This document shows positions 1-11,211 of a stretch of 64,000 bases of DNA, piece by piece; position 1 is the stretch's first letter; every line of letters starts with the position of its first letter. Below the pieces are notes generated by a model. That model was not told where the DNA came from and did not search any database. It saw only the letters and a list, made by a program, of their open reading frames with translations. The stretch covers positions 28,891,114 through 28,955,113 of the forward strand of contig OX411547.1 in the NCBI GenBank assembly GCA_948146395.1, read 5' to 3'. The stretch is from Fragum whitleyi. Its lineage: Eukaryota > Mollusca > Bivalvia > Cardiida > Cardiidae. The position numbers were made by a program, and so were the translations under genes.

Positions 1-659
1 GTATCATGATGGAAGAAAAACTGAAGGAGAGTTATCTAAGTGTAAGGGGGGGGGGGAACTCATTATTCAGGGGGAGTTGAGACTTCAAAATTGTGTCTTG
101 CAAAAATATCAATATGTGACCAAAATTTGTTAAAGATATATTAATATTCAAGCAAAACTGATGGAGGAGTTCGCGACAGAAAATTTGTTGTAAAATTTGT
201 TGTATATGTATATAAAGAGTAAATATTTTCGAAGTTCAAGGGTAGATAATTCTTAAACTAAGGGAAATTGAATCATCAAAACCAATATTTGTAAAATATT
301 TCTGCTGATAAGTATTATATAAATGGAGTAAAACTGTAGAAGGAATTTGCCACACAAAAGTGATAGTACTTTGTAGGCCAAAGGAACAACTTAGGGACAG
401 ATAGATGTCAGACAGGCTGTTCCCAATATTCCTCCAAAAACATTAATGTTGTGTGGTTTTAAAATCATTGATTTCTTGCAGGGGTATAGAAACTGAGAAT
501 AAGAAACAAATTTATATTCAGCAGGGCAAGGGATACCAAAGAGAGACAAAGATAACATCTTACAGGGAAATAAAACATAAAACTTGCCACTATTTCTTCT
601 ATTTCCTCTTCAAAGTCTTCCTTCTATCTAATTTATAAAAGATATTTTTATCATTGAAG
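1..659. other. unassigned AT-rich sequence
   Basis: No gene, tRNA or repeat structure is recognised apart from a short poly-G run near positions 48-57. It ends at the TA target site of the transposon beginning at 662. Confidence 0.5.
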
Positions 660-661
660 TA

Positions 662-1519
662 CAGTAAAGTCTCGGTGGTTCGTATCTCAATGGACCCGGG
701 CAATTTATACGAACTAAACGTAGTACGAACCAACCAATATCAAGCGGTCGGTATTTTTTTGGTAGGACATTGTCTTAAGGTACCCTATATTTGTGGCTTT
801 ATTCTAAGGTTCTAAGGAATATGTTTTAAGTCAAGTTCTAACGAGACCATTTTGTAGAGAGTAAGGACGTAATAAATCTCACTTGAACAATGATCATCTT
901 TCGTTTCGTCCACATTTAAATCCTAAACAATGTAATATTTGCAATTATTTACATGCCAAATATTTACTACATTAGAGTGTTTTCCCTTTGGATCAAATCA
1001 CTTTGAGAACTTATTCAGTGGACAATGAAATCTCGGCATTACGATGAATCTGTGATGAAATCATGTTGACAATCAAGTCTGCAAAGATTTGCACATTCAT
1101 TTATGCATAATCGGTATGATAAAGCCAGATGAAATACAATAATTAAGGAAAATGAGTGATTCTTTATTCGATTAAACCCGCCGAAAATTACAAATCAAAC
1201 AATGCCTGTAAATATTTATACAAAACAATAACTTCGATTACTTCCAATCAACAGGTGTGAAAATCAAGGTATATGTCTATTATTACACCTAGGATAGCTA
1301 TTGATCGCACAATTCACACCTACAGATTAAACATATGAATTTGTGTTATTTGGAAACTCTCGGGACTTGACACGGGCTACGAACTACGAACCACCGACGT
1401 GCGAATTACTCGGAGCCTTCTTACAAAGATAAAGAGGGAAGAAAATCGGGACCAAAGAATGTATACGAACCAACACATACCAACGAACCACCTGCGTGCG
1501 AACGACTGAAATTTTACTG
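662..1519. mobile_element. TA-flanked DNA transposon, non-autonomous (pogo/Tigger-like ends)
   Basis: The left end reads CAGTAAAGTCTCGGTGGTTC. The reverse complement of the right end reads CAGTAAAATTTCAGTCGTTC, so about 16 of 20 bases match as terminal inverted repeats. TA dinucleotides flank both ends (660-661 and 1520-1521), the target duplication of the Tc1/mariner/pogo group. Several subterminal 'acgaacc' copies occur in both orientations and could be transposase-binding sites. No transposase frame is present in the 858 bp, so it would be a non-autonomous derivative. The superfamily is inferred from the TA duplication and the CAGT ends only. Confidence 0.7.
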
Positions 1520-1521
1520 TA

Positions 1522-2598
1522 TTAAAAAAAAAAATCGAAGGTGTTGTTTATAAGTTTTTGTAAAATATTCTTGGATTCATCATTAGTTTTATGTGTTTTT
1601 TTATCTAAATATTTGAATTCTTAAATCAATGGAAATAATATCAAAGTTTTTCAAAGAAGAGCTTAAAACAAAATAAGCCGAGTTAAGGATTAAAATTAAC
1701 ACCCCTCTATTCCCAAATTCTCCCATTCCATCGATTCTGTCTAGACTCCTAACAGAGGAATTTTCTCTGAAAATATTACATAGGTGAAAACTATTTGAGA
1801 AATTCCGACATTTTGCCAAGTTGCCGTAATATCCTTCCGTCTGAGAATCACAATAGAGTTTAAGACAATATCAGTTCATCATTGAGTCGACTGCATTCGA
1901 GTATAACTTATTTCTGCAGCCATTCTGCAATAATTACAACAGAGAAGAGGTCTCCTAGGAGAAAGTAAATTGGATATGAAAGTTGTAAAAGCTTTAAAAC
2001 ACATACAGTTTCCTGGATTTCCCGAATACTGTCTACTGAGCTTCTGCAAAAGTTGTCGACAAATTGTGTCATAAAATGTTTATTCCTCTTCTAAATCCTA
2101 CACTGTTGGTACTCATTTGAATTATCTTGACAAGACGATTCAAATGAGTCAAACAAGTTAAGATTTGTTTGAAAAATACCAAAATAATATTTTGGTTTTG
2201 AAATAAAAATTACCCTATCAGGAGCTCATTATCCTCAGACACACAGGGGAAAGAAACTACAGGATAAATAGAAAACTGCTGAGTCAACATTTTTTGTCTG
2301 TCGTTCAACTTTCCTTGTTTTTCTACTTGATAGTTCACCTAATTGCAGTCGTTTTCTCTCTATATCTTTCTTTACTTTATTTTTGTTTTTCTTAAATATT
2401 AAAGAACTCAAGTCTGGAATGTAATGAGAGTTATTGGCTTTTAACTTTTGTTGGCAGTTGAAAAAGATCAGAATTAAAGCATAAACAAATTTTAAAGCCA
2501 GAAAGAGAAAGGCCTGTATTATTCTTCATGTGGTTCATTTATATAATTTCAACTCCTTTACTGTGCATAAAACTTATTTATCTTTTTTTAAAAAAAAT
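1522..2598. other. unassigned intergenic or intronic stretch
   Basis: AT-rich sequence with no supported exon. A 12-bp stem (actcatttgaat / attcaaatgagt) with a 13-base loop lies at 2110-2146. The surrounding 2065-2220 weakly resembles the repeats at 11270-11450 and 27660-27830, so an old MITE is possible. Confidence 0.4.
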
Positions 2599-3449
2599 CC
2601 AGTAGAGTTTAGGTTCAATTTAAAGCTTGAGTAGTAAAATAATAAGGGAATAAAATATTCCAGTTGAGATTAGGTTCAAAAGCTTGAGAAGTAAAACAAT
2701 AAGAGACTACAATTGTCCAGTAGAGTTTAGGTTTAAAACTTGAGTAGTAAAACAATAAGGGACTAAAATACTCCAGTTGAGTTTAGGTTCAAAGCTTGGG
2801 AAGAAAAACAATAAGGGACTACAATTCTCCAGTAGAGTTAAGGTTCAAAGCTTGAGAAGTAAAACCATGAGGAACTAAAATACTCCAGTAGAGTTTAGGT
2901 TCAAAGCTTGAGTAGTAAAACAATAAGGGACTAAAATATTCAGTAGAGTTTAGGTTCAAAGCTTGAGTAGTAAAACAATAATAGACTACAATTCTCCAGT
3001 AGAGTTTAGGTTCAAAGCTTGTGTAGTAAAACAATAAGGGACTAAAATATTAAGTAGAGTTTAGGTTCAAAGCTTGAGTAGTAAAACAATAAGAGACTAC
3101 AATTCTCCAGTAGAGTTAAGGTTCAAAGCTTGAGTAGTAAAACAATAAGGGACTAAAATATTAAGTAGAGTTTAGGTTCAAAGCTTGAGTAGTAAAACAG
3201 TAAGAGACTACAGTTTAGGTTCAAAGCTTGTGTAGTAAAACAATAAGGGACTAAAATATTCAGTAGAGTTTAGGTTCAAAGCTTGAGTAGTAAAACAATA
3301 AGAGACAACAATTCTCCAGTAGAGTTAAGGTTCAAAGCTTGAGTAGTAAAACAATAAGAGACTACAATTCTCCAGTAGAGTTAAGGTTCAAAGCTTGAGT
3401 AGTAAAACAATAAGGGACTAAGATACTCCAGTAGAGTTTAGGTTCAAAG
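2599..3449. repeat. minisatellite, about 16 units of about 57 bp
   Basis: A tandem array built on ccagtagagtttaggttc followed by aaagcttgagtagtaaaac and a variable tail. Two tail types, 'aataagggactaaaatatt' and 'aataagagactacaattctc', alternate through much of the array, so the effective repeat is often a dimer of about 113 bp. One unit near 3198-3206 is shortened. Because the unit is close to 57 bp (19 codons), a reading frame stays open on the minus strand across several units. I treat that as an artefact. The array ends abruptly inside a MITE at 3450. Confidence 0.92.
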
Positions 3450-3690
3450 TCAGTATGGATTTTCTGATTTTAAAAATCATTAAAATTGGTGTCTGTTAGG
3501 CCCTTTTCCCTTTATTTTGGGGTGAATTTCCCCTTAACAATTATATAAATGTTGTATAGAGGAAATCATCTCAAATTAGGGAAGTCTCAAAAAGTTCCGT
3601 AAATTTAGGCATATGAAGTGGGTATCTTAGTAAAATATGTAGGGGTGCTACTATTAGGGAGGGCGCTGTTATAAGAGGAAATACAGTAAC
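3450..3690 (-). mobile_element. fold-back MITE, family D, truncated copy
   Basis: It matches, in reverse complement, the longest copy at 53062-53366: the block ending with aggggtgctactattaggga and the central hairpin made of 'aggtgaatttcc' and its complement. The first about 60 bp of the family are missing where the minisatellite abuts, so the copy is truncated. Other copies are at 28785-28973 and 43985-44213. Confidence 0.7.
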
Positions 3691-4025
3691 TGCATTCCAT
3701 GTGACCGGTCACCAATACCTTGTCTCACTAGTAGTTGGATACTTTGAGCAAATAGTATTAGTAGTTGCAAAAGATGAGTTTAAGTTGTTGAAATTTTAGG
3801 TCTTTCTTCTTTGGACAATCAAAATATGATAGAAAGTGAAGGAATTGCTTGTTACAAGTTTTTTCTTCTTTTATCAACAATATATACGCAAGCTAATTCT
3901 TTTAAGAAGTGTCAAAATGACTGGGATATCTCTCTCTGATTTTATTTGCTTTAGACAACAATGGAAGCCGTTTTCTTGTTCGAAATCATGACTTTTCTAG
4001 AAGAAATGAATTCTACTTTACTCAC
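3691..4025. other. unassigned, probably intron
   Basis: No repeat recognised. On the minus strand this lies just downstream of the GTGAGT donor of the candidate exon at 4026-4115, so part of it would be intron if that exon is real. Confidence 0.35.
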
Positions 4026-4115
4026 AGTATCTTTTATGAAATTGTCCCCTAAATTTTCTGCAGAATATTCTTTTTGGCTTATCCGCCCATCATCTGTATA
4101 ATGGATTGCAGTCCT
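4026..4115 (-). CDS. candidate internal exon, unassigned protein
   Basis: On the minus strand this 90-base segment is preceded by a pyrimidine-rich acceptor (tttatattttcag) and followed by a strong donor (gtgagtaaag). The only fully open frame gives exactly 30 codons, phase 0 at both ends, beginning RTAIHYTDDGRISQKEY and ending GDNFIKDT. The product is polar and unlike the repeat-derived frames around it. I do not recognise the family. It lies 3' of the other minus-strand candidate exons. Its phase would follow the phase-0 donor of exon 16521-16705, but a shared gene is not shown. A chance open frame of 30 codons is possible, so the support is mainly the pair of splice sites. Confidence 0.45.
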
Positions 4116-4162
4116 CTGAAAATATAAAAGTTGAGCCTGCAAACATTTGACTTTGAAACAAG

Positions 4163-4433
4163 TGATTGATTGAATGGGCTTTTACGCCGCTTTCAACATT
4201 ATTTCAGTCATATCACGGCAGCTGGAGCACCTAACAATGGATTCCTGGTATTTCTCACACCAGTACTTCCATCACATCCTTTCTTAGCCTCCAGCTGGTA
4301 TCCCACAAAGGCCTACGATTGTCCACCAATTGGTGGTAGACAAATTGTCAGAAAGGATGAGTGCCACCGTGGGGGATAGAACCCGAGACCTTTGAAACCA
4401 GTGACCTTGACCTTTCACTCATACAGCCATAAC
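4163..4433 (-). mobile_element. tRNA-derived SINE, old copy
   Basis: Same family as 4891-5163: the body contains ttttacgccgctttcaacat, 'acctaacaatggattcctgg', and a diverged tRNA-like head near 4368-4430 that includes a B-box-like ggttctatccc read on the minus strand. The tail is at the low-coordinate side (tgattgattgaa). Confidence 0.75.
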
Positions 4434-4890
4434 TTATTTAAATGGTAGGTCTTCACTTCCAGGGAAAAAAATGTACTCAAGTATCAGAAAAGAGATATTG
4501 AAATTTGTTCCTAACTAAAATTTCATATTAACATTGAGTATCACTTTGACGAGATACATAAAGAATTCCTTCAAAACATACATCTTCTTATTTTGTGAAA
4601 CATTAGGGAATTTTACATTTAATCAATCTATAAATATATAGAAGATAATTGTATGATTAGTGTAATATCAATTTATCTTTCCTTGAGTGAACAAACAAAG
4701 CTCGATTTCTATGAGTTGCAATGTCACAAGAGAAACTATAGCTTTTTTTGTTCACAAATGAAAGATTTTTTGATCTGACACAGACCATTGACAAAAACTA
4801 TGGTTTACCCAATATGTTTTTAGAATCAATCATTGTTATACACGACCCAATCTTTATTCTTGACAGTCATTGAAATAGTGCTATGGGGAA

Positions 4891-5163
4891 TTGATTGATT
4901 GAATGGGGTTTTACGCCGCTTTCAACATTATTTCAGTTATATCGCGGCGGCCGGAGCACCTAACAATGGATTCCTGGTATTTCTTTCACCTGTACTACCA
5001 TTACACCCTTTCCTAGCCTACGACTGCTATTTCACATAGGTTTACGATTATCTACCCATTGGTGAAAGACAAACGTCGGAAAGGATATTAGCCGCCACCG
5101 GGGATCGAACCCACGACTTCCAGATTGGAAGTCTTATGCCTAACCAACTGCGCTATGGTGGCG
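4891..5163 (-). mobile_element. tRNA-derived SINE, full length with 13-bp target duplication
   Basis: A complete copy of 273 bp on the minus strand. The direct repeat gtgctatggggaa flanks it at 4878-4890 and 5164-5176, which fixes both ends. The head read on minus contains the polymerase III A-box-like tagcgcagttgg and a B box ggttcgatccc. The body and the (gatt)n-type tail follow. This is the best copy for defining the family, together with 38005-38274. Confidence 0.93.
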
Positions 5164-5539
5164 GTGCTATGGGGAAACAAAAAAGCTAAATTCTCAATCT
5201 CGATCATATTAGTTTGTCACATAGCTAAAGTTAGACGACCCATTCCAATAAAATGCATCAATTAACGGGGAAAAAAATCCATCGTGAAAATTTATCACGT
5301 CTAGACTGGAAATGTTATTTCTTGCTAAAGTATCCAATCAGACACCACTAGACTTTATTATAAACATCTCATTAATTTCTCTCCGTCTGATTTTTGCTCG
5401 AACAGGAGGGTCTTTCTAGTTCATTTCACTTCATCAAGAAAACTTAAATCAATCTAATGGCATTATGTCAAAGTTGCAGCAATGGAGTGCATATAACACA
5501 TATTCAGTGGGCCACCAAATTATTGAAGCTGTGTTAAAA

Positions 5540-5748
5540 CCCTTGTAATGCTAAATAAAGTTGTTGGAAAAATTGTTTGAAAGTCATTTTTTGTCATTTT
5601 TTTTTTTCAAAATATGATTTGTAAACTCATTTTGTTTACAAAGTAAAAACAGTTGGTCAGGACTAATATCAGACTGCATATATGTGCAGGCTGATATTTA
5701 TCTATACCTCCTGCAAAAGTAGAAATAAACCAAATCCAGCATGACACG
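5540..5748. mobile_element. MITE of the CCCTTGTCATGCTGAA family, diverged
   Basis: The ends (cccttgtaatgct and agcatgacacgag) are decayed inverted repeats of the family defined at 10970-11207. The interior carries the family palindrome around tgcatatatgtgca and the phrase 'tatacctcctgcaaaag'. Confidence 0.6.
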
Positions 5749-6037
5749 AGTTATAAATTAATCCAGTGATGTTATGGACTATTACATTGTGACAGCAAGC
5801 CACAAAATTGAAGCCATATTTACAATACTTGGTTCACCAATCAAAAGACTGGAAACTACCTCTTAAATAGAGGTAACTAATATGTGTGCAACAGTTGGCT
5901 CCAGATGCTGGAAAATATTCTAAGTAAAAAAAGGACATAACTCTTACAGAAATTTTCCAGAGTTATCCCCTTTGATAGTTTGGGTAGCTCCTGGATGGTG
6001 AACACACATGCAAAGCTTCAAGAAGATATCTCCAATA

Positions 6038-7432
6038 ACAAGAGGCCCAAGAGGGCCTGTATCGCTCCACTGGCTTTAAAATCTTTAGACCTTCAATAAA
6101 TAAAGCTTACTTTAAATGAATACATTAACACTCCAAAATCTCCTAAGACATATTTAGTAAAGATTAAATGGTTCTGGTCCATATTGCACCAAAATACTCC
6201 ATCACAATGAACATGCAACCCTTGACCAATCTTATTTTAACATAAGGTTCAGAAGATGTCCTTCAAAGATTTCGGGCTCAAAATAGGCCCCATCTGACAT
6301 GCCCATATTTATGGACCAAACAAAATTTCTTGAACAATTTAAGTAAATAGTCACCCAAGAAACATTCTGGTAAAGTTTCATTGAAATTGGCTGAGTGGTT
6401 CCGAAGAAGATATCGTTCAAAGATTTTGGCCTCAATATAAGCCCCGCCCTGCCACGCCCAAATTTAAAGGCCTATTAAAAAATTAGCAAATAACTTTTGA
6501 AAAGAGACACTCAGGGAACATTCTGGTAAAGTTTCATTGAAATCAGTCAAGTGGTTTAGGAGAAAATGTCATTTGAAAATTTGGGGCTCAAAATAGGCCA
6601 CGCCCTGCCACGCCCATATTTTTAGTCCAATCAAAATTTCTTGAACAATTTAAGTAAAGGGTCACCCAAGAAACATTCTGTTAAAGTTTCATTGAAATCG
6701 ACCCAGTGGTTCGGGAGGAGATGTTGTTCAAATATTTCGGGCTCAAAATAGCCCCGCCCTGCCACGCCCATATTTATGGACCAATCAAAATTTCTTGAAC
6801 AATTTAAGTAAAGGGTCACCCAAGGAACATTCTGATAAAGTTTCATTGAAATCGGCCCAGTAGTTCAGGAGGAGATGTCGTTCAAAGATTTTGGGCTTAA
6901 AATAAGCCCCGCCCTGACACACCCATATTTATGGACCAATCAAAATTTCTTGAACAATTTAAGTAAAGGGTCACCCAAGGAACATTCTGTTAAAGTTTCA
7001 TTGAAATCGGCCCGGTGGTTTGGGAGGAGATGTCGTTCAAAGATTTCGGGCTCAAAATAAGACCCGCCCTGCCACGCCCATATTTATGGGCTAATCAAAA
7101 TTTCTTGAACAATATAAGTAAAGGGTCACCCAAGGAACATCCATGCCAAGTTTCATTGAAATCAGCCCAATGGTTTGGGAGGAGAAGATTTTTAAAGATT
7201 TCAAAGAGAAAAAATGCCACGCCCATATTTGGGGGCCAATCAAAATTCTTTGAACAATTTAAGAAGGGGGCCACCCAAGGATCATTTCTACCAAGTTTCG
7301 TTAAAATCCGCCCATTGGTTTGGGAGGAGAAGATGTTTAAAGAAAAGTTTACGCACGGACGCACGCACGGACGCACGACGGACACTCCGCCATGACAATA
7401 GCTCGCTGGCCTTCGGCCAGTGGAGCTAAAAA
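6038..7432 (+). mobile_element. pearl-like (Helentron-associated-type) element with about 8 tandem units
   Basis: The left end is acaagaggcccaagagggcc, a small hairpin, followed by 'cgctccactgg'. The right end is the hairpin ggccttcggcc followed by agtggagctaaaa, so 'gctccactgg' and 'ccagtggagc' are matched inverted ends. Between them, units of about 155 bp repeat. Each contains a 'ccgccctgccacgcccatat' block and a 'ttgaacaatttaagtaaagg' block. A cgcacgg/acgg microsatellite lies at 7352-7382. Architecture as I recall for bivalve pearl elements. No transposase is encoded. It sits inside older related sequence starting near 5925. Confidence 0.85.
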
Positions 7433-8100
7433 TAGAGATATGACCAAGGTTAAAGTTTGTCACGCCAAACACAACCAACACCAAGGTGACCATAATACTT
7501 TGGGGTTTTCTCTACAGAAAGCTGGTATAAAAAGATGATAAAAAGTATACAGTAATAATTTCTAATATAATGAGCCAGTTTCAAGACTTTCAGACCAAAG
7601 AGCAAGTATCCAGATTACATTACTGTGGTTAAATTTGGTCAGGTACTTTCTTTCCATAAAATACTCAACTTTTGGCCTAAATGCTAGGCTAACCCATCAA
7701 CAGTTTGCTGTGCGCCAAATTTATTAAGACCTCAGAGACCAAATTATATTATCATTAATTAGGAGGCATAAGATCAACAGTGGTAACAAGCCGATATACC
7801 ATTCTATTGAACCATAATATTTCAAAATCATAATTATAGAGCTTACCTATTAATTTCTCCAACAGATCATTGGTTGTTTACAGAAGTTCATTGAATGTCA
7901 TGTTTTTAATCCTTTTTATTATTTGATATTCATTTGTTTTGTAAAGCTAATTTGATTTTTCTGATGATGAATCTCTGGACAAGAAAAAAATCCAATTTCT
8001 TTCACTGTACAGAAAAGCACAAGATTCGGCAAAGTAATGAATACCTTTTTCAATCAAAACACAGTATCAAATAAAAGATTTATGAATTAAAACATTTCAA
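7433..8100. other. unassigned non-coding sequence
   Basis: AT-rich, no tandem structure. A minus-strand donor-like site near 7845-7850 lacks a matching open exon, so no gene is called. Confidence 0.35.
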
Positions 8101-8170
8101 TGTCTCAGCACAAAACAGTTGTAACTGTCTATTTGTAAATAGGCAGTTACAACTGTTTTGCACTGAGCCT
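8101..8170. repeat. 70-bp hairpin repeat, copy 1
   Basis: Arms aaaacagttgtaactg and its complement around a short loop, bounded by tctcag / ctgagc. One of about ten copies of the same near-perfect palindrome in the window (see the copy at 41602-41671). Confidence 0.9.
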
Positions 8171-8207
8171 TTGATTACACCTATCTTAATTTTTAATTCA
8201 CACACAA

Positions 8208-8798
8208 ACAAGAGGACCCTGAGGGCCCTAAATCGCTCATCTGATATTTCAAGTAAATTATCATTAAGACTCCATTTCCTATGATATGGGATGAACCTTC
8301 CCATTTTCAACAAAGTTCATTCTTGTGACCTGGCAAACATTTTGATCAAGTTTTATGAAGATTGGACTATATTTGTTGCATTTGGAGCTCATACGAGAAA
8401 ATTGTCATTAAGGCCCCTTTTCCCGTGATATGGCATGGATACTTCCCATTTTGAGTTCATCCTCATGACCTAACAAACATTCTGACAAAGTTTCATGATG
8501 ATTGGACCATATTTGTGGCTTCTAGAGAGTAAACAAAAAAAATTGTCATTAAGCGCCTTTTCCCGTGATATGGCACGGATCCTTTCCATTTTCAATAGAC
8601 TTCATCTTCATGACCTAAAAAATATTCTGACCAAGTTTCATGAAAATTGGACCACATTTGTTTAGTTCTGTTTTGTTAAGTTTAGGAGGAGATGTCGTTT
8701 AAAGAAAAAGTTGACGCCGTGACAGACAGACGGACGCCGGACAATGATAGATCACAATAGCTCCCTTGAGCACTTCGTGCTCAGGTGAGCTAAAAAAA
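8208..8798 (+). mobile_element. pearl-like element, 'gagggccc' family
   Basis: Begins acaagaggaccctgagggcc with 'cgctcatctga'. Ends with hairpin gagcacttcgtgctc followed by aggtgagctaaaaaa, so the ends again match in inverted orientation (ctcatctga / tcaggtgag). Three units of about 115 bp share 'cccgtgatatggca' and 'gaccaagtttcatg'. A gacggacgcc tract precedes the 3' hairpin. Confidence 0.85.
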
Positions 8799-8991
8799 GA
8801 AGTGATTTTTGTGTCTATAACACTTCCCCTAGAGACATTGACAATATCCAGGGGGAATACAAAATAAAGGAAAATGTCTGTGAAATAATCTGACATGGGT
8901 GGAAATTAATGATTTTCTTATCAATGTCTGCATGCTGAGAAAGTAAATATTGTAAATTGATCTTACAGTAAATACCAAACCTGTAAAACAA

Positions 8992-9160
8992 TTGTGTTAT
9001 GTCAGTGGTTGAGAGATAGTGAGCCTCAGCTTTAAAATCAGGCTTAGAGGTCCTGAGTTTGATTCCCATAAGTGGCCATTGGTCTTGGTTCTATCAAACC
9101 CACACAACCGGCACAAGTACTTGTGTAATCTCCAAGAAGCTGATTTTCTTTTTGAAAAAG
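8992..9160 (+). mobile_element. possible second tRNA-derived SINE
   Basis: A tRNA-like head contains gtcagtggttgagag (A-box-like) and, 45 bp on, gagtttgattccc (B-box-like). No target duplication or second copy was found in the window, so this is tentative. Confidence 0.35.
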
Positions 9161-9654
9161 TTTCTTTTTTTCCCTAAGATGAATACCAACTAACAGTTTT
9201 TTGTACTGATTTTAATGCAGCTTTGCAAAGGGCTTTATTCAGAATGTCAAGGGTTAAGAAATTAAAAGTTCTTTAATACACAAAGCACCCTACAACATTC
9301 TGTTTTTCAGTCATGAGAGTTATATTTTACAAAGGCCGTGTAACAAATGGCCTTGAAAAAAAAGACTATTGAAACAGACCAATGTTTAATAAACTGTAAA
9401 TTCGACTCAACTGCAAAACCCATTTATTCATGTAGCCCAGACAAATCTGGTAGAATATATGCATATGCTTATGCACATTATGAACTCCGAAATTCTCCGG
9501 AATTTCATATCAATCTTGTTCTGCAGACTGTTTCAATCAGACAAAGTACAAAATGTCAAATCATATATTGGCAGGGATTAAAAACCGTCTGCTATCTTTT
9601 AGTAAACTTGTGTTTCATATATTCTAAGACTTGAGGGTTGCTTCTGTTGATAAA
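9161..9654. other. unassigned sequence with a weak open frame
   Basis: A plus-strand frame is open for about 95 codons at 9347-9634 (begins MALKKKTIETDQC). It follows an acceptor-like ctgtttttcag at about 9300-9310 but has no convincing donor and no recognised domain. Not called as a gene. Confidence 0.3.
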
Positions 9655-10800
9655 ATTCAAAATAAGTTCAAGGGGTCATGGCAAAACTTTATATACACAC
9701 ATATATATATATAAACATATATATTGTGAAACATTGTTGACCTGTCACTCATTTAATATTTGTGTTGACCTTCATTGATATTTGGAACCCACTTCTATTT
9801 TTAGATTAAAAACACGCGAACAGTACATTCAAATAACTTAACAAACCCTGTTGTGATAAATGACCAGACACCGCTATAGGTGTAAGGTCAGGAACTTGCT
9901 ATCCAGAGTTCTGAAGATCGAATCTCTTTCTCGTCTTATCTTTTTTTTTTTTGATGTTACTTTTAATGGCTGTAATTCAAGTTTTTGTTTATAAAAAAGC
10001 GCGACACAGTTTACTTAATCATTTGTTCATCGTTCTGTGTGGGTGATCCGTTTGATATTTTTCATCAAATGATTTCCTATTGCTCAGAAGTCTACGCACA
10101 ACAGAAAATGTTGTTTTTTTTTATATATATAGAAAAATGCAGGCTGAATTTATCAAACTCTCCAAAATAAAATTGAAAATGGATAAAGAATTCCGTAGAA
10201 TGTTTTAACAGAAGAAACGTCAAGCAATGAAATGTATCGTAGGATAAGAAAATAATAATAATATCATTAGCATTAAATGTCATGAACAAAAGAAGATAAA
10301 TTAATTGAGTTGCTTAGGTGCTGCGTTAGAGAAACAAAAAAAAGGCTTAGTTGACGATCAAGAGCCTCGTAACCTCAGCTTGAATAGGTCGCAACAGCTT
10401 ATTAATTCCATGAAAATTATAGTAATGAGATATTTGATTTAAAAAAACTGTCAACATAGAATTTTACACACAAGAAATTTAAGAGACAATAAAACTGTCA
10501 ATTCATTTAATAATAAAATTAAAGTTAAAACAATTTGGGGGAAAAATACTGTATCTGTCTGCGTGCGTATTTGAACCGTGTCTGTCAGTTCAATGATACT
10601 CTTTGGCAAACGGTTTAGACCACTGCGCTACAGACCCAATTATTACAATTGTAAAATTCTATTTGATGTTATAATAAAATTATTTTATTAGCCTCGCGGA
10701 TATAAACGAAAGTTCACGAAAAATAATGAGTGACAGGTCAACAATGTTTCACAATATGTGAGCTTACAATGACCCCTCAAAATATTGAGCACAAGTTCAA
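9655..10800. mobile_element. large inverted-repeat element, ends about 50-100 bp
   Basis: The left arm, containing ttgtgaaacattgttgacct and gtcactcattt, reappears as reverse complement at about 10712-10762. A ggggtcat block outside it is also mirrored (about 9670 and 10770). The left arm holds an expanded (TA)n tract near 9700-9722. The interior includes tRNA-like pieces near 9865-9930 and 10562-10645. This could be one decayed transposon with long inverted ends or two SINE-like copies in opposite orientation. Confidence 0.5.
10562..10645 (-). mobile_element. tRNA-like head, probably SINE-derived
   Basis: Read on minus it contains tctgtagcgcagtggtctaa (A box) and cggttcaaatac (B box) with a long variable region, like a Leu/Ser-type tRNA. 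Arms do not pair cleanly and the sequence is inside the inverted-repeat element, so it is treated as SINE-derived, not as a functional tRNA gene. Confidence 0.4.
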
Positions 10801-10969
10801 AAATAATAATCCTGTTCCATTGGCCAATGAATGACCAATCATATCTGATATTGTTCTTTTAAAGAATTTTCAATTACTTTCTTTATTATATTGATCATAA
10901 TACATTTAGCTACTTGTAGAGAAACTTCCAAACCAAAACTATTGCAAAATGCGCCTGCAGATAATTTAA

Positions 10970-11207
10970 CCCTTGTCATGCTGAACCCGGAATATTCCTG
11001 CTTTGGCAGGAGCTAAAGACAAACATCAGTCTGCACATATGTGCAGTCTGATATTAGTCTACACCACCTATTTCTCACTTTCAAACCAGAACTGTCAATA
11101 TATTTGATTTTTCAAAACAAAATTGACCTTCAGTCGGTACTTTCAGTGCTTTTTGCCCTTTGATTTTGATGAAATATTTTAGGAAAATTTATTCAGCATG
11201 ACAAGGG
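10970..11207. mobile_element. TTAA-flanked MITE, family 2 (piggyBac-like), reference copy
   Basis: Ends cccttgtcatgctgaa and ttcagcatgacaaggg are perfect 16-bp inverted repeats, flanked on both sides by ttaa (10966-10969 and 11208-11211). A TTAA target and CCC ends are typical of piggyBac elements. The interior palindrome agtctgcacatatgtgcagt marks the family. It is 238 bp with no coding frame. Confidence 0.9.
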
Positions 11208-11211
11208 TTAA

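Noticed and set aside
2819..3034. Open frame on the minus strand through the minisatellite
   Set aside because: It follows from a repeat unit near 57 bp (a multiple of three) without stops and has no other support.
6875..7395. Several open frames with repeated 'SFKDFGLKI' and 'NQNFLNN' phrases
   Set aside because: They are translations of the pearl-like tandem units, appear on both strands, and are broken by the ACGG tract.
9347..9634. 95-codon plus-strand open frame
   Set aside because: No recognised domain and no donor site. Length alone is compatible with chance in 64 kb.
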